In this document: positions 47,697 through 58,163 of the stretch, piece by piece
Layout: each line of letters opens with the position of its first letter
Numbering within the stretch: the first letter of the stretch is position 1
Assembly (NCBI RefSeq): GCF_000153105.1
Contig: NZ_CH672376.1
Span: forward strand, 3,540,025 to 3,604,024
Source: Blastopirellula marina DSM 3645
GTDB lineage: Bacteria; Planctomycetota; Planctomycetia; Pirellulales; Pirellulaceae
DNA length: 64,000 nt
Direction: 5' to 3'
The notes under the pieces: model-generated
Told to the model about the DNA's origin: nothing
Database searches by the model: none
What the model saw: only the letters and a program-made list of their open reading frames with translations
Made by a program: the position numbers and the translations under genes

Positions 47697-48155
47697 TTAA
47701 TCGGTCGAAATGGAGTCGAGATCGCTGGCCAGGCGCTCGACGATGTCGCGCGTCAAGCGCAGCGGCGCTGGCTTTCGCGCTTCTTTGGGAGCGGCGGCGT
47801 AACGCTTCAGATCGAATCCAGCCGGCTTGGCCCACCCTTCGTAGTAGGATCGTTGGCCTTCGACTTGGTGCGGCTGCCGAGAACGGATCAAAACCGACTC
47901 CGCCTCCGTTTCGATCACTTCCAGCGGTTCCAGCAGATAGGTGACGCGATCTTTGATCTTGCCGGCCAAGCTCTGCCCGGCTGCTCCTCGCACGTCCCAC
48001 TGTTGGTTCGGCGTATATTCAGCGCCGCTTGTCGATACGCCGACCGCTTCGACCGACGCTTCTTTCAGACGGAGCTGACCGTTGGGTAATTGGATCTCCA
48101 GATCGTGGGGCGCGGTTCCGTGCCCGTCAAGTTGTTGTTGAATCGATTTGTTCAT
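47697..48155 (-). CDS. Uncharacterised 152-residue protein downstream of spoVR
   Basis: A soluble protein of about 152 residues. I choose ATG 48155 because AGGAAAG lies upstream; a longer in-frame extension to 48338 overlaps spoVR. It has a beta-rich N-terminal half (LEIQLPNGQLRLKEASVEAVG) and a Lys/Arg-rich C-terminus. I recognise no family. It lies 34 bp after spoVR and is probably the last gene of the prkA group. Confidence 0.65.
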   Translation of the reverse strand: MNKSIQQQLDGHGTAPHDLEIQLPNGQLRLKEASVEAVGVSTSGAEYTPNQQWDVRGAAGQSLAGKIKDRVTYLLEPLEVIETEAESVLIRSRQPHQVEGQRSYYEGWAKPAGFDLKRYAAAPKEARKPAPLRLTRDIVERLASDLDSISTD

Positions 48156-48189
48156 GATGGTTTCTTTCCTGCGGATCGCGCGGGTCCCG

Positions 48190-49731
48190 CTACTGGGCCG
48201 GAACGATCGCTTTCTCTTCTGTTTTTTTGATTTCGTGGTTCGTTCCATCGAACGAGATAATCGCGACATGTTCGTCCAAGGCGGTCTCAATATGGACCGG
48301 TCGACGCCAGAGCGCGTACAAGTTTTTGAGCGTGTCATGCGCGTAATTTAACTTCAGCTCCACTCCTTGGAACCGATGCTGCAGATAAAGTTCGTTTCGA
48401 TTTTTGTAGTTGCCGTCTTTGACATAAATCTCAGGCCGTCCCATATTCGTCAGGCTCTGCAGCAATTGCTGTTTGACCTGCGGAAACGCGCGGCTTTCGA
48501 TCTCGTAGTAGTCCGCTTGCTTGTTGTAGCCAAACTGAAACAGCTTGTTCTGCTGACAAAACTCGAGCGTCAAAAACTCGTCGATAAACGTTAAGTCGTT
48601 ATGTACCTTGCGGACCTCGAAAATCTTCTCGCGACCCAGCCCCAGCTGTTTGTCCCATTCGGCTCGCGCACGCATGTCGTCGCAGTCATCGTACTCCGAG
48701 CCGAAACAGCCGCGGTTCCAACGATCTTCGACATCACGCAGCAGTTCTAAACCCAGTTTGTAGGGATTCAACCGCGTGGGACTGGTCGCCAAAGTGCCGG
48801 AGGTATGGTCGGCGTAACTGATCACCTCCGACGCGTTGAGCCCATGCCGGGTCATGATGGTCGAGTGCCAATAGGTGGCCCAGCCTTCGTTCATGATCTT
48901 CGTCTGACCTTGCGGCGCGAAGTAATACGCTTCATCACGAATGATCGAGAGGACGTCCAGTTGCCATTGTTTGAGCGGCGCAAACTGCAGCAAAAACAGC
49001 ATCACGTCTTTCATCGGCTCGGCGGGCGCTTGGACCGCTTTCGCTTCGCTCGTCGCCAGCGGATCTTCTCCGCCGCGCGACGTCGGATTGATAAACGAAT
49101 CCATGTACCCTTTGGCCGGGAGCCGCCGCGACTGGGGAAGATCCGCTTCCGCCGAGTCGGTCGGCGACTTGAATTGGTTTTGCTCGTCCGGAGCGTAGCG
49201 CCGAATAAACGGCGAGTGAATATCGATCAAGTCCTCAATGCTCAGGCAATTGTCGATGAAGTTTTCGACCTCTTCGACCCCAAATCGATCCATGTAGCGG
49301 CGAATCCGATTGCCGTGATTCGCCATGTTGTCGATCATCTTGCGATTGGTTTGACTGAACCAATAATTGCATTTGAAAAAGTCGCAGTGTCCATAGACGT
49401 GGGCCATGACCAGCTTGTGATCGGCGAATTCGTTGCTCGCGAGCAAGTAGGCGTAGCAGGGATCATTGTTGATCACCAGCTCGTAAATCTTCTGCAGTCC
49501 ATAGTGATAACCGCGCGCGAGTTTCTCGTACTCCATCCCAAAACGCCAGTGCGGATAGCGCGTCGGAAAGCCGCCGTACGCCGCGATCGCGTTCAGCTGA
49601 TCCACGTTGACCAGCTCAAAAATAGTCGGGAAGAAGTCGAGCCCATACCCGGCCGCATAATCTTCCATCTGAAGTTGGACATCGACCAACTCCGCGGGAA
49701 GATTCGCAAAGGTCCGGCTGGTAATCGGCAT
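48190..49731 (-). CDS. SpoVR family protein (YcgB-like)
   Basis: A 513-residue SpoVR/YcgB homologue of normal length. Characteristic segments are YGLDFFPTIFELV, HWRFGMEYEKLARGYHYGLQKIYELVIN, VYGHCDFFKCNYWFSQTNRKM and MNEGWATYWHSTIMTRHG. The family is needed for spore cortex formation in Bacillus and is stationary-phase expressed in enterobacteria. The molecular activity is unknown. It follows the prkA- and yeaH-type genes, as in many genomes. The ribosome site is weak. Confidence 0.93.
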   Translation of the reverse strand: MPITSRTFANLPAELVDVQLQMEDYAAGYGLDFFPTIFELVNVDQLNAIAAYGGFPTRYPHWRFGMEYEKLARGYHYGLQKIYELVINNDPCYAYLLASNEFADHKLVMAHVYGHCDFFKCNYWFSQTNRKMIDNMANHGNRIRRYMDRFGVEEVENFIDNCLSIEDLIDIHSPFIRRYAPDEQNQFKSPTDSAEADLPQSRRLPAKGYMDSFINPTSRGGEDPLATSEAKAVQAPAEPMKDVMLFLLQFAPLKQWQLDVLSIIRDEAYYFAPQGQTKIMNEGWATYWHSTIMTRHGLNASEVISYADHTSGTLATSPTRLNPYKLGLELLRDVEDRWNRGCFGSEYDDCDDMRARAEWDKQLGLGREKIFEVRKVHNDLTFIDEFLTLEFCQQNKLFQFGYNKQADYYEIESRAFPQVKQQLLQSLTNMGRPEIYVKDGNYKNRNELYLQHRFQGVELKLNYAHDTLKNLYALWRRPVHIETALDEHVAIISFDGTNHEIKKTEEKAIVPAQ

Positions 49732-49817
49732 GATTGCGTCTGCTTTCTCTAATTTCCTGGCAGTTAATTGGCCGGATGTTTGTTTCCGTCGGCGGCGTAA
49801 GTCTTGTCTTTCTCCGC

Positions 49818-49846
49818 AGAAACCGCGGCTAACGCCGCGCGGCTGA
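49818..49846. repeat. Palindromic repeat copy 1 in prkA group
   Basis: A 29-bp GC-rich repeat (AGAAACCGCGGCTAACGCCG onward), 27 of 29 bases identical to the copy at 51397-51425. It lies between spoVR and the 65-residue gene. Confidence 0.75.
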
Positions 49847-49866
49847 TTTGTAGGTTGAAATCGCCA

Positions 49867-50064
49867 TTAGGTTGCGGGCCAAAGGTCGAGTACTTGAAAG
49901 CGGCTGTCCGCCAGCTTGGCGATCACGTCCCACAAGCGGGGAAAGTCGCGACACAGCTTTTCTCGGGCGGCGCGAATCGCTTCGTGGGCCGACGCGGACT
50001 GCACGACAACGCTGGCATGGCCGACGCTTACCTGATATTTGTGCTGCTGCGAGTGGTCATCCAT
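49867..50064 (-). CDS. Small 65-residue protein between yeaH and spoVR genes
   Basis: A 65-residue soluble protein, Met-Asp-Asp-His N-terminus, with a compact beta-alpha layout (KYQVSVGHASVVVQSASAHE, then AIRAAREKLCRDFPRLWDVI). AAGGAG sits 7 nt upstream of ATG 50064, an excellent ribosome site. The position inside the prkA-yeaH-spoVR group makes it a plausible member. I recognise no family. Confidence 0.7.
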   Translation of the reverse strand: MDDHSQQHKYQVSVGHASVVVQSASAHEAIRAAREKLCRDFPRLWDVIAKLADSRFQVLDLWPAT

Positions 50065-50090
50065 CGTTTTCTCCTTGTTGAAACACCGAA

Positions 50091-51194
50091 CTATTTTCCT
50101 TTCCCCAAGAAGGACTTGATCGAATCGTAAATCGCGGCGCGATCTTCGATTTCGGAAAGGATCAAGTTCTCGTGACCGCGGCCGAAGTGACCGGCGAGCG
50201 AGCGAATGTATTCGCCGCTGCCGTAAGGGCTTTCGACTTGGCCATAACAAAACAGGTTGCAGATGGGTAAAAACTTCTCTTCCAGCATTCGCATGCAACG
50301 CTGGTTATCTTCGCCCCAGTTGTCTCCGTCGGAGAACTGGAAGCAGTAGATGTTCCACTGACTTGACGGGAAGTCGCGGTCGATAATCTCGGTAGCGGTT
50401 TTGTAGGCGGTGCTGATCCGCGTGCCGCCGCTTTCCCGCGTGTGATAAAAGGTATTTTCGTCTACTTCCTTGGCTGCGGCGTCATGAATCACGTAGCGAC
50501 GCTCGACGCCGTTGTATTGGCTTTTCAGCCAGGTATCGATCCAAAACGCTTCGGTTCGCACAATCTGCTTTTGCTCGTCGGTCATTGAGCCGGACACATC
50601 CATCATGTAAATGATCGCAGCGTTGGCTTCCGGTTGTTGGATCACTGACGACGACCGATACCGCGTATCTTCGCGAATCGGAATGATAATCGGGTCCTCT
50701 GGCGAGTACCCGCCGGAGGCGATTTGCCGACGCAGCGCTTTGACAAACGTGCGGCGAAAATGTCGTAGCGACTCGGGCCCATTGTTGCTGATGCTGTCGT
50801 AGCGATGCTTCTCTTGCTGAATGTTGGCGTCTCCCTTGGGCTGAATCTTCGGCAGTTCCAGCTCGTCGCCGAGCATCGCCGCCAGTTCGTCGAGAGAGAC
50901 TTCGACCTCCAGCATGTGACGACCTGGTTCGGAACCCGCTTCGCCGGTTCCATCCCCTTCTGAACCGCGTCCCACTGGATCGCCGACCTTGCCTTCTCCT
51001 TGGCCGACGCCTCCTTCGTTTTTGCCGTATCGAAAGTGAGGCGTGTCAAGCTGCGGAACCGGAATGCTGACGAGATCTTTCCCCTTACGGCCGATCATCT
51101 CGCCATGCGTGACGTATTTCCGGAGGTTGCTGCGAATGCGTCCCCGCACAATCTCCTTGAAACGAGACGCATCACGATCGATCTTTAACGACAC
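50091..51194 (-). CDS. YeaH/DUF444-family VWA-like protein
   Basis: A 367-residue YeaH/YhbH (DUF444) protein. [18 protein letters not shown] near the start and a von Willebrand A-like domain ([34 protein letters not shown]) identify the family. I prefer GTG 51194 over ATG 51221 because AAGGAG lies 8 nt before the GTG. In E. coli yeaG-yeaH is a nitrogen-starvation operon; here the kinase gene lies 323 bp upstream. Function is thought to be with the PrkA kinase. Confidence 0.92.
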   Translation of the reverse strand: MSLKIDRDASRFKEIVRGRIRSNLRKYVTHGEMIGRKGKDLVSIPVPQLDTPHFRYGKNEGGVGQGEGKVGDPVGRGSEGDGTGEAGSEPGRHMLEVEVSLDELAAMLGDELELPKIQPKGDANIQQEKHRYDSISNNGPESLRHFRRTFVKALRRQIASGGYSPEDPIIIPIREDTRYRSSSVIQQPEANAAIIYMMDVSGSMTDEQKQIVRTEAFWIDTWLKSQYNGVERRYVIHDAAAKEVDENTFYHTRESGGTRISTAYKTATEIIDRDFPSSQWNIYCFQFSDGDNWGEDNQRCMRMLEEKFLPICNLFCYGQVESPYGSGEYIRSLAGHFGRGHENLILSEIEDRAAIYDSIKSFLGKGK

Positions 51195-51202
51195 GCTAAG
51201 AG

Positions 51203-51208
51203 CTCCTT
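51203..51208 (-). promoter_or_regulatory. Ribosome-binding site that decides the yeaH start
   Basis: Minus-strand AAGGAG with an 8-nt spacer before GTG 51194. Confidence 0.7.
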
Positions 51209-51332
51209 CTCGCCAGTCCATTCGGCTGACGAAGCAAAACTACATCGATTCTTTCGCACGGATCTGCGGCTAGATCGCTTGTTCAGCAAGCGGAACAAAT
51301 AGTCGCGTTTCGCTCCGGCATCTCTTACAAAA

Positions 51333-51425
51333 TCAGCCGCACGGCGTTAGCCGCGGTTTCTTGTCTTCAATTTTCCGTCTTCGCTGACTTCCTGTCAGAA
51401 ACCGCGGCTAACGCCGTACGGCTGA
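51333..51425. repeat. Inverted pair of 29-bp palindromic repeats
   Basis: Arms 51333-51361 and 51397-51425 are reverse complements in 28 of 29 positions, with a 35-bp loop. The family is that of 49818-49846. The 322 bp between yeaH and prkA (51195-51516) hold no gene I can support. Confidence 0.8.
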
Positions 51426-51516
51426 TGTCGATACGGGGACGCCATGTCTCACCGTCTCCGCTTCCGCGCTTTCTATCATGGTAAAATCAAAATGGGGCAA
51501 CTAGCAGGAATCCGCT

Positions 51517-53559
51517 CTAGTTCTTCACATCTCCGCGAGCAAAAATGCTGGCGACAAAGTTCAACACGTCGGTCGCACTTTCATCGTCGTAACCATAGTC
51601 ACGAATCAAGCGACCTTTCACGACGTCGATTTTCTCTTGGGTATCCTGATCGATGACGTTCGAGACGAGACTGGTCAGTTTGATCGAGTCCTTCTGATCC
51701 TCGAACAGCTTTAATTGCAAAGCCTTGTACAAACGCTCATTCGTTTTGTAATCGAACCTCTTGCCGTCGATCGAAAGAGCGCCGATGTAGTTCATGATTT
51801 CGCGGCGGAAGTCGTCTTTGCGACTGTCCGGAATATCGATCTTCTCTTCGATCGACCGCATCAAGCGTTCGTCCGGCTCTTCGTACTGACCGGTAAACTT
51901 GTTTTTGACCTTTTCACGCTGCGTATACGCTTTGACGTTGTCAATGTAGTTCGAGCAGAGCCGTTGCATCGCTTCTTCGTCAGCCGCGATCGCGCGTTGA
52001 ACTTCGTTCTTGACGATGTTCTCGTACTCTTCTTTGACCACTTCCAGCAGTTCGCGATAGTGATCTCGCTGCTCTTCGCTGGTAATCAGCGAGTGGTTTT
52101 TCAATCCCGCTTCAAGCTGGTTCATCACCATGAAGGGATTGATCGACGTCGCGTCTGGATGCGCCACCAGCGCGTTGGAGATCTTGTCCTGCACATAGCG
52201 GGGCGAAATGCCGAGCATCCCCTCCCGCTTGGTCTGGGACTTCAATTCCTTGACGTTCTCTTCGGTAAAGCCGGGCAAGCTTTTGCCGTCGTACAGTTTC
52301 AGCTTTTGCATCAGCGTCAAGTTGGCGTTTTTCGGCTCTTCTAAACGGGTCAAAATCGCCCACATCGCGGCCATTTCGATCGTGTGCGGAGCAATGTGTT
52401 TGCCTTTGACGCGTTCGCTGTTGTAGTCCTTCTCGTAAATCTTGATCTCGTCGGTCAGCCGCGTGACGTACGGCACGTCGATCTTGACGGTCCGATCGCG
52501 CAGCGCCTCCATGAACTCATTGTTTTGCAGCCGGCGATATTCAGGCTCATTCGTATGGCCGAGAATCACCTCGTCGATATCGGTCTGGGCGAATTTCTTC
52601 GGTTTGACCTTGTGCTCTTGGCTGGCCCCCAACAGGTCATACAAAAACGCGACGTCAAGCTTCAGAACTTCGATAAATTCGACAATGCCGCGGTTCGCGA
52701 CGTTAAACTCTCCGTCGAAGTTAAACGCCCGAGGGTCGCTGTCGGTGCCAAACTCGGCGATCTTGCGATAGTTGATATCGCCGGTCAGTTCGGTCGAGTC
52801 TTGGTTCTTCTCGTCCTTGGGCTGGAACGTGCCGATGCCGACGCGATCTTGTTCGCTGAGCAAGATCCGCCGGACGCGGATGTCTTTGATCACGCTTCCC
52901 CAGTCGCCCCCTTTTTGCTGCAGCGCTTCGTTATACATGAAGCGGCAGTAAGGGCATAAATCACCGGTGATTTTGACCGGGTAACGCAGCGCCGGCGCGT
53001 CGGCGTTGAAACGCTCGGCGACTTCGGCTCGCTGGGCGTCTGGAATCAAATGGAGCGGCTCTTCGTTCATGGGGCACCAGTGAACGTTGTCATCACCGGG
53101 AAGCACCCAACCGAGCGAATAGAGGGCTCCTTCGTCTTGCAACGAGTAGCGTTCGACGCCGCGCTTTAACAAGCGGGCCATCGTGCTCTTGCTGCTGCCG
53201 ACAGGTCCGTGCAGCAAGAGAACCCGTTTCTCGATTCCGTAGCCGTTTGCGGCGCTCTTCAGTGCGTTGACCAGGGAGGTCTGCGCATCTCGCAAGCCAA
53301 AGATCGCGTCACGACCTCCTTCGAGCGGATCGTCGAAGAAGCGGTAGTGCGTCCGCATCTCGCGAGATTCTTCATACTGCTCGACGCCGTACCCCAAGAT
53401 CATGTCGTAACAACGCTGGAACGCGTTGCGGACGATCGATGGATTTTCCGCGACCAGGTCGAGATATTCCAGAAAGCTTCCCTGCCAGTTCTTCTTACGG
53501 AACTGTTCTAGATTTTGTCGCTCTGTCAGCAGAGCGACGATGTCTGATCCTTTCGCCAT
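51517..53559 (-). CDS. prkA: PrkA (YeaG-like) serine protein kinase
   Basis: A 680-residue PrkA/YeaG protein with an AAA+ core and kinase C-terminal half. Walker A is [13 protein letters not shown] near residue 130, and [39 protein letters not shown] and [15 protein letters not shown] are family signatures. I use ATG 53559 ([11 protein letters not shown]) with GAGGG upstream; the 26 residues before it look non-coding. It acts in stationary-phase/nitrogen-stress responses in other bacteria. It heads the group that continues with yeaH-, 65-residue, and spoVR-type genes. Confidence 0.95.
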   Translation of the reverse strand: MAKGSDIVALLTERQNLEQFRKKNWQGSFLEYLDLVAENPSIVRNAFQRCYDMILGYGVEQYEESREMRTHYRFFDDPLEGGRDAIFGLRDAQTSLVNALKSAANGYGIEKRVLLLHGPVGSSKSTMARLLKRGVERYSLQDEGALYSLGWVLPGDDNVHWCPMNEEPLHLIPDAQRAEVAERFNADAPALRYPVKITGDLCPYCRFMYNEALQQKGGDWGSVIKDIRVRRILLSEQDRVGIGTFQPKDEKNQDSTELTGDINYRKIAEFGTDSDPRAFNFDGEFNVANRGIVEFIEVLKLDVAFLYDLLGASQEHKVKPKKFAQTDIDEVILGHTNEPEYRRLQNNEFMEALRDRTVKIDVPYVTRLTDEIKIYEKDYNSERVKGKHIAPHTIEMAAMWAILTRLEEPKNANLTLMQKLKLYDGKSLPGFTEENVKELKSQTKREGMLGISPRYVQDKISNALVAHPDATSINPFMVMNQLEAGLKNHSLITSEEQRDHYRELLEVVKEEYENIVKNEVQRAIAADEEAMQRLCSNYIDNVKAYTQREKVKNKFTGQYEEPDERLMRSIEEKIDIPDSRKDDFRREIMNYIGALSIDGKRFDYKTNERLYKALQLKLFEDQKDSIKLTSLVSNVIDQDTQEKIDVVKGRLIRDYGYDDESATDVLNFVASIFARGDVKN

Positions 53560-54181
53560 CCGAAAATCACCCTCCTTCTCCCACGGCAGCCAAGCTGCTT
53601 CCTTTCGCCGAAACGAAAGATGCGTCGATCGGCGCATGAGCCGACTGGGGCGGAGAATTTATTGAAGCGACGTCAACAGGCGCTGACGCCTATGCGATGA
53701 ATCAGGGAGGCGGATGTCACTCAAGTCTCGCTTTCTCACCCCCATCCCTTTTTTCTCTCTTGCGCACGCGCATGCACGTTCCTGAAGGAAAACATGAACC
53801 CAGCGGCGCGCAGAGATTTAAAAAGATCGCGACGAAAGAGAGCGAGGGCTATTGAGGAACAACAACCTCGTTATACGGACGCATTTACCACCACGAGTCC
53901 GATAACGTTTAACCCTCATTTGCAAGTATCGGTCGATGGTCGATACGTAGCAATAGAAAGTTTTTGCGGATTGTGACGACCGGCGGCTTTGTGAAAAATA
54001 GAACGAATTGGAAAGCCGTTGAATCACAATGGTTTTCGTACATTTCTGAGGCCGAAAACCGCCTGCGCATTTTTTTTGAAATCTCAAGAATTGAGGAGCA
54101 GTTTGGCCCCGAGACTCTCTTTAAGACACCCTATCGAGTCAGCGACGCGCGAGAAAACGCTCTAAATCTCCTCTGCCCAGA
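53560..54181. other. 622-bp gene-poor stretch upstream of prkA
   Basis: Contains the promoter region of prkA (minus) and, beyond about 53790, AT-richer sequence with short overlapping frames on both strands. None has a ribosome site or a recognisable domain, so I call no gene. Confidence 0.5.
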
Positions 54182-54571
54182 CTACTTCAACAGCCGATCG
54201 ACGCTATCCAACAAACGATCCATCGGGAACGGCTTCCGAATGTAGTCGTCGACCCCGAGCATCTCGGCGTACGCTTTGTGCCGGCTTCCCTCGTTGGCCG
54301 TCACCATAATGACCCGAATCGGGACCGGACGCGTCTGGCGAAGCTTCTCCAAGACGAGGAATCCGCTCCGCTTGGGCATCATCATGTCGAGGATCACCAG
54401 ATCGGGATCCTCTCGTTCGACCAGCGCCAGCCCTTGATTGCCATCGCGGGCAATCATGATCTCGTATCCGCGCGACTCCAGTGCATAACGGAGTGTCTCG
54501 ACGATTTCGTTATCATCGTCGACCAACAGAATTCGCTTCCTGTTCGTTTCTTTGGTCGTGTCTTCGCTCAT
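54182..54571 (-). CDS. Receiver-only response regulator
   Basis: A 129-residue CheY-like protein. RILLVDDDNEIVETLRYAL carries the acidic pocket, the phospho-acceptor Asp is in PDLVILDMMMPKRSG, and the conserved Lys is in DDYIRKPFP. There is no output domain, so it acts by protein contact or in a phosphorelay. I use ATG 54571; in-frame residues upstream look non-coding. No partner kinase is adjacent. Confidence 0.9.
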   Translation of the reverse strand: MSEDTTKETNRKRILLVDDDNEIVETLRYALESRGYEIMIARDGNQGLALVEREDPDLVILDMMMPKRSGFLVLEKLRQTRPVPIRVIMVTANEGSRHKAYAEMLGVDDYIRKPFPMDRLLDSVDRLLK

Positions 54572-54798
54572 GCGGTATATCGCCCTACGTCCGGTGGGTT
54601 GCCGAGTGCAAGCAGCTGGTGCGTAATTCTCCAGTACTACCTGATTTACGTCCCACTTGCAACATCCCCAAGACTCGGCTGCAATTGCTTCTGAGCCTTC
54701 GCTCCCTATCGTTATATGCACGAACCGCGCCCCTGTGATGGCCGGTCCACTGACCATCCATCCTGCGGAATCCAAAAACTACAAGGTTGAGCTTCCCT

Positions 54799-55917
54799 GT
54801 GTCTCCTGAAAAACTACGAAAAACGGTGGTTTCTGCGGACTCCCAAGAAATCGTCGCAGCGCCCGATCTTCCCTATCGCCCGCAAGATCCGCAGTCGTAT
54901 CACCCCGGGATCGGACTGATCGGCTGCGGCGGAATCACCAAGGACCACCTGCGGGCTTACCGAGCGGCCGGCTACCGCGTCCTGGCGCTCTGCGATCTCA
55001 ATCTCGAAAACGCCGAGCGCCGCCGCGCCGAATATTATCCCGACGCCGACGTCTACCAAGACGCCGGCGACCTGTTGGCCCGCAGCGACATCCAGGTAGT
55101 CGATATCGCGACGCATCCGGCGGTTCGTCCTCGCTTGATCGAAGCGGCGCTCCTAGCGGGAAAGCATGTCCTGAGCCAAAAGCCGTTCGTGCTGGACCTG
55201 GATGTTGGCGAACGCCTGGTTGCGTTGGCCGAAAGTTGCGATCGCAAACTGGCCGTCAATCAAAACGCGCGTTGGGCGCCCCATTTTAGCTATTCGCGTG
55301 AAGCGGTTCGGCGCGGTCTGCTGGGAGATATCAATGGGCTCCATATGTCGGTTCATTGGGACCATCGCTGGGTCGAAGGAACGCCGTTCGCCGCGATCAA
55401 ACACTTGCTGCTTTACGACTATGCGATTCATTGGTTTGACATGGTCAACTGTTTGCTGAATGGTCAGACGCCGGTGCGCGTCTTCGCGTCGATGACGCGG
55501 ACCAAAACGCAGACGCTAATGCCGCCGCTGGGCGCGCAAGTAGCCATCGAGTACGAGCATGCTCAGGCTTCGCTCTCGTTTGACGCCGCGACCATGTATG
55601 GCCGCCAAGATCGGACCTATATCGCCGGCGACCAGGGAAGCATCTTCAGCATCGGCCCTAATGAAAAAGAGCAAGAGCTGACGCTTTACACCGCTGGTGG
55701 AATCGCTCAGCCGCAGTTGATCGGCAGCTGGTTCCCCGACGGGTTTCATGGCGCGATGGGAGAATTGTTATGTGCAATCGAAGAAAATCGGCGGCCGATC
55801 CACTCGGCCGCCGATAATCTGTTCGGTTTGTCGCTTTGCTTCGCCGCAATTCATAGCGCCGAGACGCATCAAGTGGTTATCCCCGGCACAATTCGGCGGC
55901 TGCCGGCCGATATTTAA
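54799..55917 (+). CDS. Gfo/Idh/MocA-family oxidoreductase
   Basis: A 372-residue NAD(P)-dependent oxidoreductase. The Rossmann motif appears as GIGLIGCGGITKDHLRAYRAAGY near residues 38-58, followed by ALCDLN and HVLSQKPFVLDLD with the conserved EKP-type Lys (here QKP). HWDHRWVEG and YDYAIHWFDMVNCLL belong to the substrate domain. The substrate is unknown but probably a sugar or polyol. I take GTG 54799 over TTG 54787 because an AAGG is spaced for GTG. A hairpin follows the stop. Confidence 0.9.
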   Translation: MSPEKLRKTVVSADSQEIVAAPDLPYRPQDPQSYHPGIGLIGCGGITKDHLRAYRAAGYRVLALCDLNLENAERRRAEYYPDADVYQDAGDLLARSDIQVVDIATHPAVRPRLIEAALLAGKHVLSQKPFVLDLDVGERLVALAESCDRKLAVNQNARWAPHFSYSREAVRRGLLGDINGLHMSVHWDHRWVEGTPFAAIKHLLLYDYAIHWFDMVNCLLNGQTPVRVFASMTRTKTQTLMPPLGAQVAIEYEHAQASLSFDAATMYGRQDRTYIAGDQGSIFSIGPNEKEQELTLYTAGGIAQPQLIGSWFPDGFHGAMGELLCAIEENRRPIHSAADNLFGLSLCFAAIHSAETHQVVIPGTIRRLPADI

Positions 55918-55926
55918 TAGTGCGTA

Positions 55927-55970
55927 GCTGGGCGTCAGCACCACGCAAGGCCGTGGCCGTGGCGCCCAGC
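55927..55970 (+). terminator. Hairpin after Gfo/Idh/MocA gene
   Basis: GCTGGGCG (55927-55934) pairs with CGCCCAGC (55963-55970), and CCACG/CGTGG stack inside. There is no U-tract. Confidence 0.5.
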
Positions 55971-56007
55971 GTCTGCCGGCTGATCTCTAAAGGCGAGTAG
56001 CGGCGGC

Positions 56008-57816
56008 CTAAATCCCTTCCTCTCGTTTCAGTTGGAAGGCGATGTAGTGGATTCCGGTTTCATCGTTGATCCAGATCCCGCCGCTGGGCGCCATGTATTT
56101 CGAGATGACGCTGAACGGGGGAAGCGGATTCGCTTCCATCTGCTGCTTGAGATTGCCGAGAAACGGGGTCTTTTCGGCACGACTACCGAGGAATTCTTTG
56201 GTTGAATCGGCTTCCGCCAATTCGTACCACATCCGCAGCGCTTGCTCTGGTTTGTAAAAGCTGATCATGCTGATTTCTCGTTCGCCTGCTTGGCGCTGTA
56301 ATTTGCTGAGCATCAGCTTGTAACTCAGGTCATCCGCCAACCGACGATCTCCGGTCGCTTGCGTCCGAATCGCCTGATCCAGCAAGCCGGGGCGATCGGC
56401 GACAAAGAGATATTCGCCCATGACGCCAAACGTCGGTTCAGGACGCATCTGGCGAGCCCGCTCGATGCGACGACGACGAGCGTCGTCCATATCTTCCGGC
56501 AGCGGACGATCGGGGGGAATGAACGTCCAATAGGTCGCCGTTCCGATGTCATGCCGCTGGACGTCGAGCCCTAGATTTTCTTCAAAGAAGTTAGTGACGA
56601 TCGTTTCCAACGTTTTGCGAGCAGCGGCCGAATCACGCACTTTGGCCGCCAGCATGGTCCCCTGACTGTTGATGCGGGCCGGCGGTTCGTACCACTGCAC
56701 CAGCGTGAATCGACCTTCCAGATTGTCGAGGAGCTCGGTTTTAAAATCGATCTTCAAGCGTTGGTTGATACGCCGATCGATGTCTTCGGCCAACTTCCCT
56801 TCGCCGGTGATGCTGTCGTAGAGATTCTCCAGAGCGTTGTACGTTTTATCAACGTCCCAGTTGACCGTCATATAGCTGGTCACATCGGCCGGAACCCACA
56901 TCTCAGGCTGGGTGTCGGCATTTTCGGGGGCGATCATCGCCAACACGCCGGTGCGGGGACGCTCGAGCATGATGTGCATGTGCGAGATCGAATCGAAGTC
57001 TTCGGTCGCCATGATAAAACTGCCGCCGATTGCTTTGACGCCATCGAGCCCCAACACCGGCAAAAACGCCAGCAAGTAGCCAGAGCCGGAGCCGCCGGCA
57101 GAGACGGTGCGAACCGTTTCGATCGGATCGACATACCAAACCAATTGCGGCGGCTCGTCATTGGTGCCGCGGGAGTTGGACATGATGGTGATGAATTTTT
57201 GGCTTTGCGAGAGGGGGTTTTCCCGCAGCCCGTCCCAGTTTTCCATCAGATCTTCCAGCGCCTCGGTCCGGTTGGAAATCAGCAGGGTCTCGTCTTGTTC
57301 GCAGTAGGCCAACGGGCCGCGACGGCCGCGGATGATGTTGATGGTCGTCCCCTTGTACATCGCGGTGTCGAGGGTCGCGCCGTCCCCGGTCGCCAGCTCT
57401 TCGACGGTCTCCATCGCTCGGCGAGCCGCAGTTGGGTTGTCTCCCAAGTCGATCAATAGCATAAAGGCCATCGGACCGCTTTCTTGCGGCGCCAGGGCAA
57501 AAGCGACCTCGCCTTGGGGGATCGAGAGAACCTCGTCCAGGCTGATGCCGACCCGGTCTTCGACTTGGGCGACCGATTCGGTCACCGCTTGCCACACGCC
57601 GGCGACAAACGGCTGCATTTGCGGATCGTTCAGCATTCTGCCGATCGAAGTCTGCCCAAACTTTTCCTTCACTTCCGGAATGTTGGACAATCGAGCGTAA
57701 ACGACCGTATTGTCAGGCAAAATATCGGACGCGGCAGGACGAGCTGCGTGTAACTGGACGCCGCCAGAGAGCAACAATCCGACGATGACAAGCGAACGGG
57801 CAAAATATGGACGCAT
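56008..57816 (-). CDS. Large secreted protein of unknown function
   Basis: A 602-residue exported protein with a signal peptide ending near LHAARPA. It opens ASDILPDNTVVYARLSNIPEV, followed by alternating helix and strand. This resembles DUF3352-like planctomycete proteins that start with a similar VYARLSN-type strand. No catalytic motif or membrane anchor is visible. A high content of Asp/Glu/Arg suggests a soluble periplasmic domain protein. It has no close operon partner. Confidence 0.7.
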   Translation of the reverse strand: MRPYFARSLVIVGLLLSGGVQLHAARPAASDILPDNTVVYARLSNIPEVKEKFGQTSIGRMLNDPQMQPFVAGVWQAVTESVAQVEDRVGISLDEVLSIPQGEVAFALAPQESGPMAFMLLIDLGDNPTAARRAMETVEELATGDGATLDTAMYKGTTINIIRGRRGPLAYCEQDETLLISNRTEALEDLMENWDGLRENPLSQSQKFITIMSNSRGTNDEPPQLVWYVDPIETVRTVSAGGSGSGYLLAFLPVLGLDGVKAIGGSFIMATEDFDSISHMHIMLERPRTGVLAMIAPENADTQPEMWVPADVTSYMTVNWDVDKTYNALENLYDSITGEGKLAEDIDRRINQRLKIDFKTELLDNLEGRFTLVQWYEPPARINSQGTMLAAKVRDSAAARKTLETIVTNFFEENLGLDVQRHDIGTATYWTFIPPDRPLPEDMDDARRRRIERARQMRPEPTFGVMGEYLFVADRPGLLDQAIRTQATGDRRLADDLSYKLMLSKLQRQAGEREISMISFYKPEQALRMWYELAEADSTKEFLGSRAEKTPFLGNLKQQMEANPLPPFSVISKYMAPSGGIWINDETGIHYIAFQLKREEGI

Positions 57817-58163
57817 TTTTTGGACGCCTTACTGCAGACAAGCAAACGGGGTTACAAGCGAAACAGGACCACTGAGAAGGGGTATGTAAGCAATTACTTG
57901 ACTAGGCGGCGGAAAGTTTCACCGCTGAGATTTCGTAACCTATCCCGAAGTTGCCGATTTTTGCGGCGAAGAAGAAAATAGGGGCCCAGCGAATTGTCGC
58001 TGGCGCCGGTGATCAACCGGTCGATGAACAAAGATGCCTGACAATATTGTGCCTAGAGCTGTTTGCCCGGTTGTCGCCGATTTCGCAGACAAAATTCGAT
58101 TGCCAGACCCGCCGAATTACGAGATAATAGCAGGGCGCGGGCCTTTCTTTGGAGTTAGCGGAT
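57817..58163. other. Gene-free region between divergent genes
   Basis: 347 bp containing the promoters of the secreted protein (minus) and the BON gene (plus). I see no distinct element in it. Confidence 0.5.

Noticed and set aside
53794..54245. Two short overlapping plus-strand frames
   Set aside because: No ribosome site, no domain, and the second runs into the receiver gene on the other strand.
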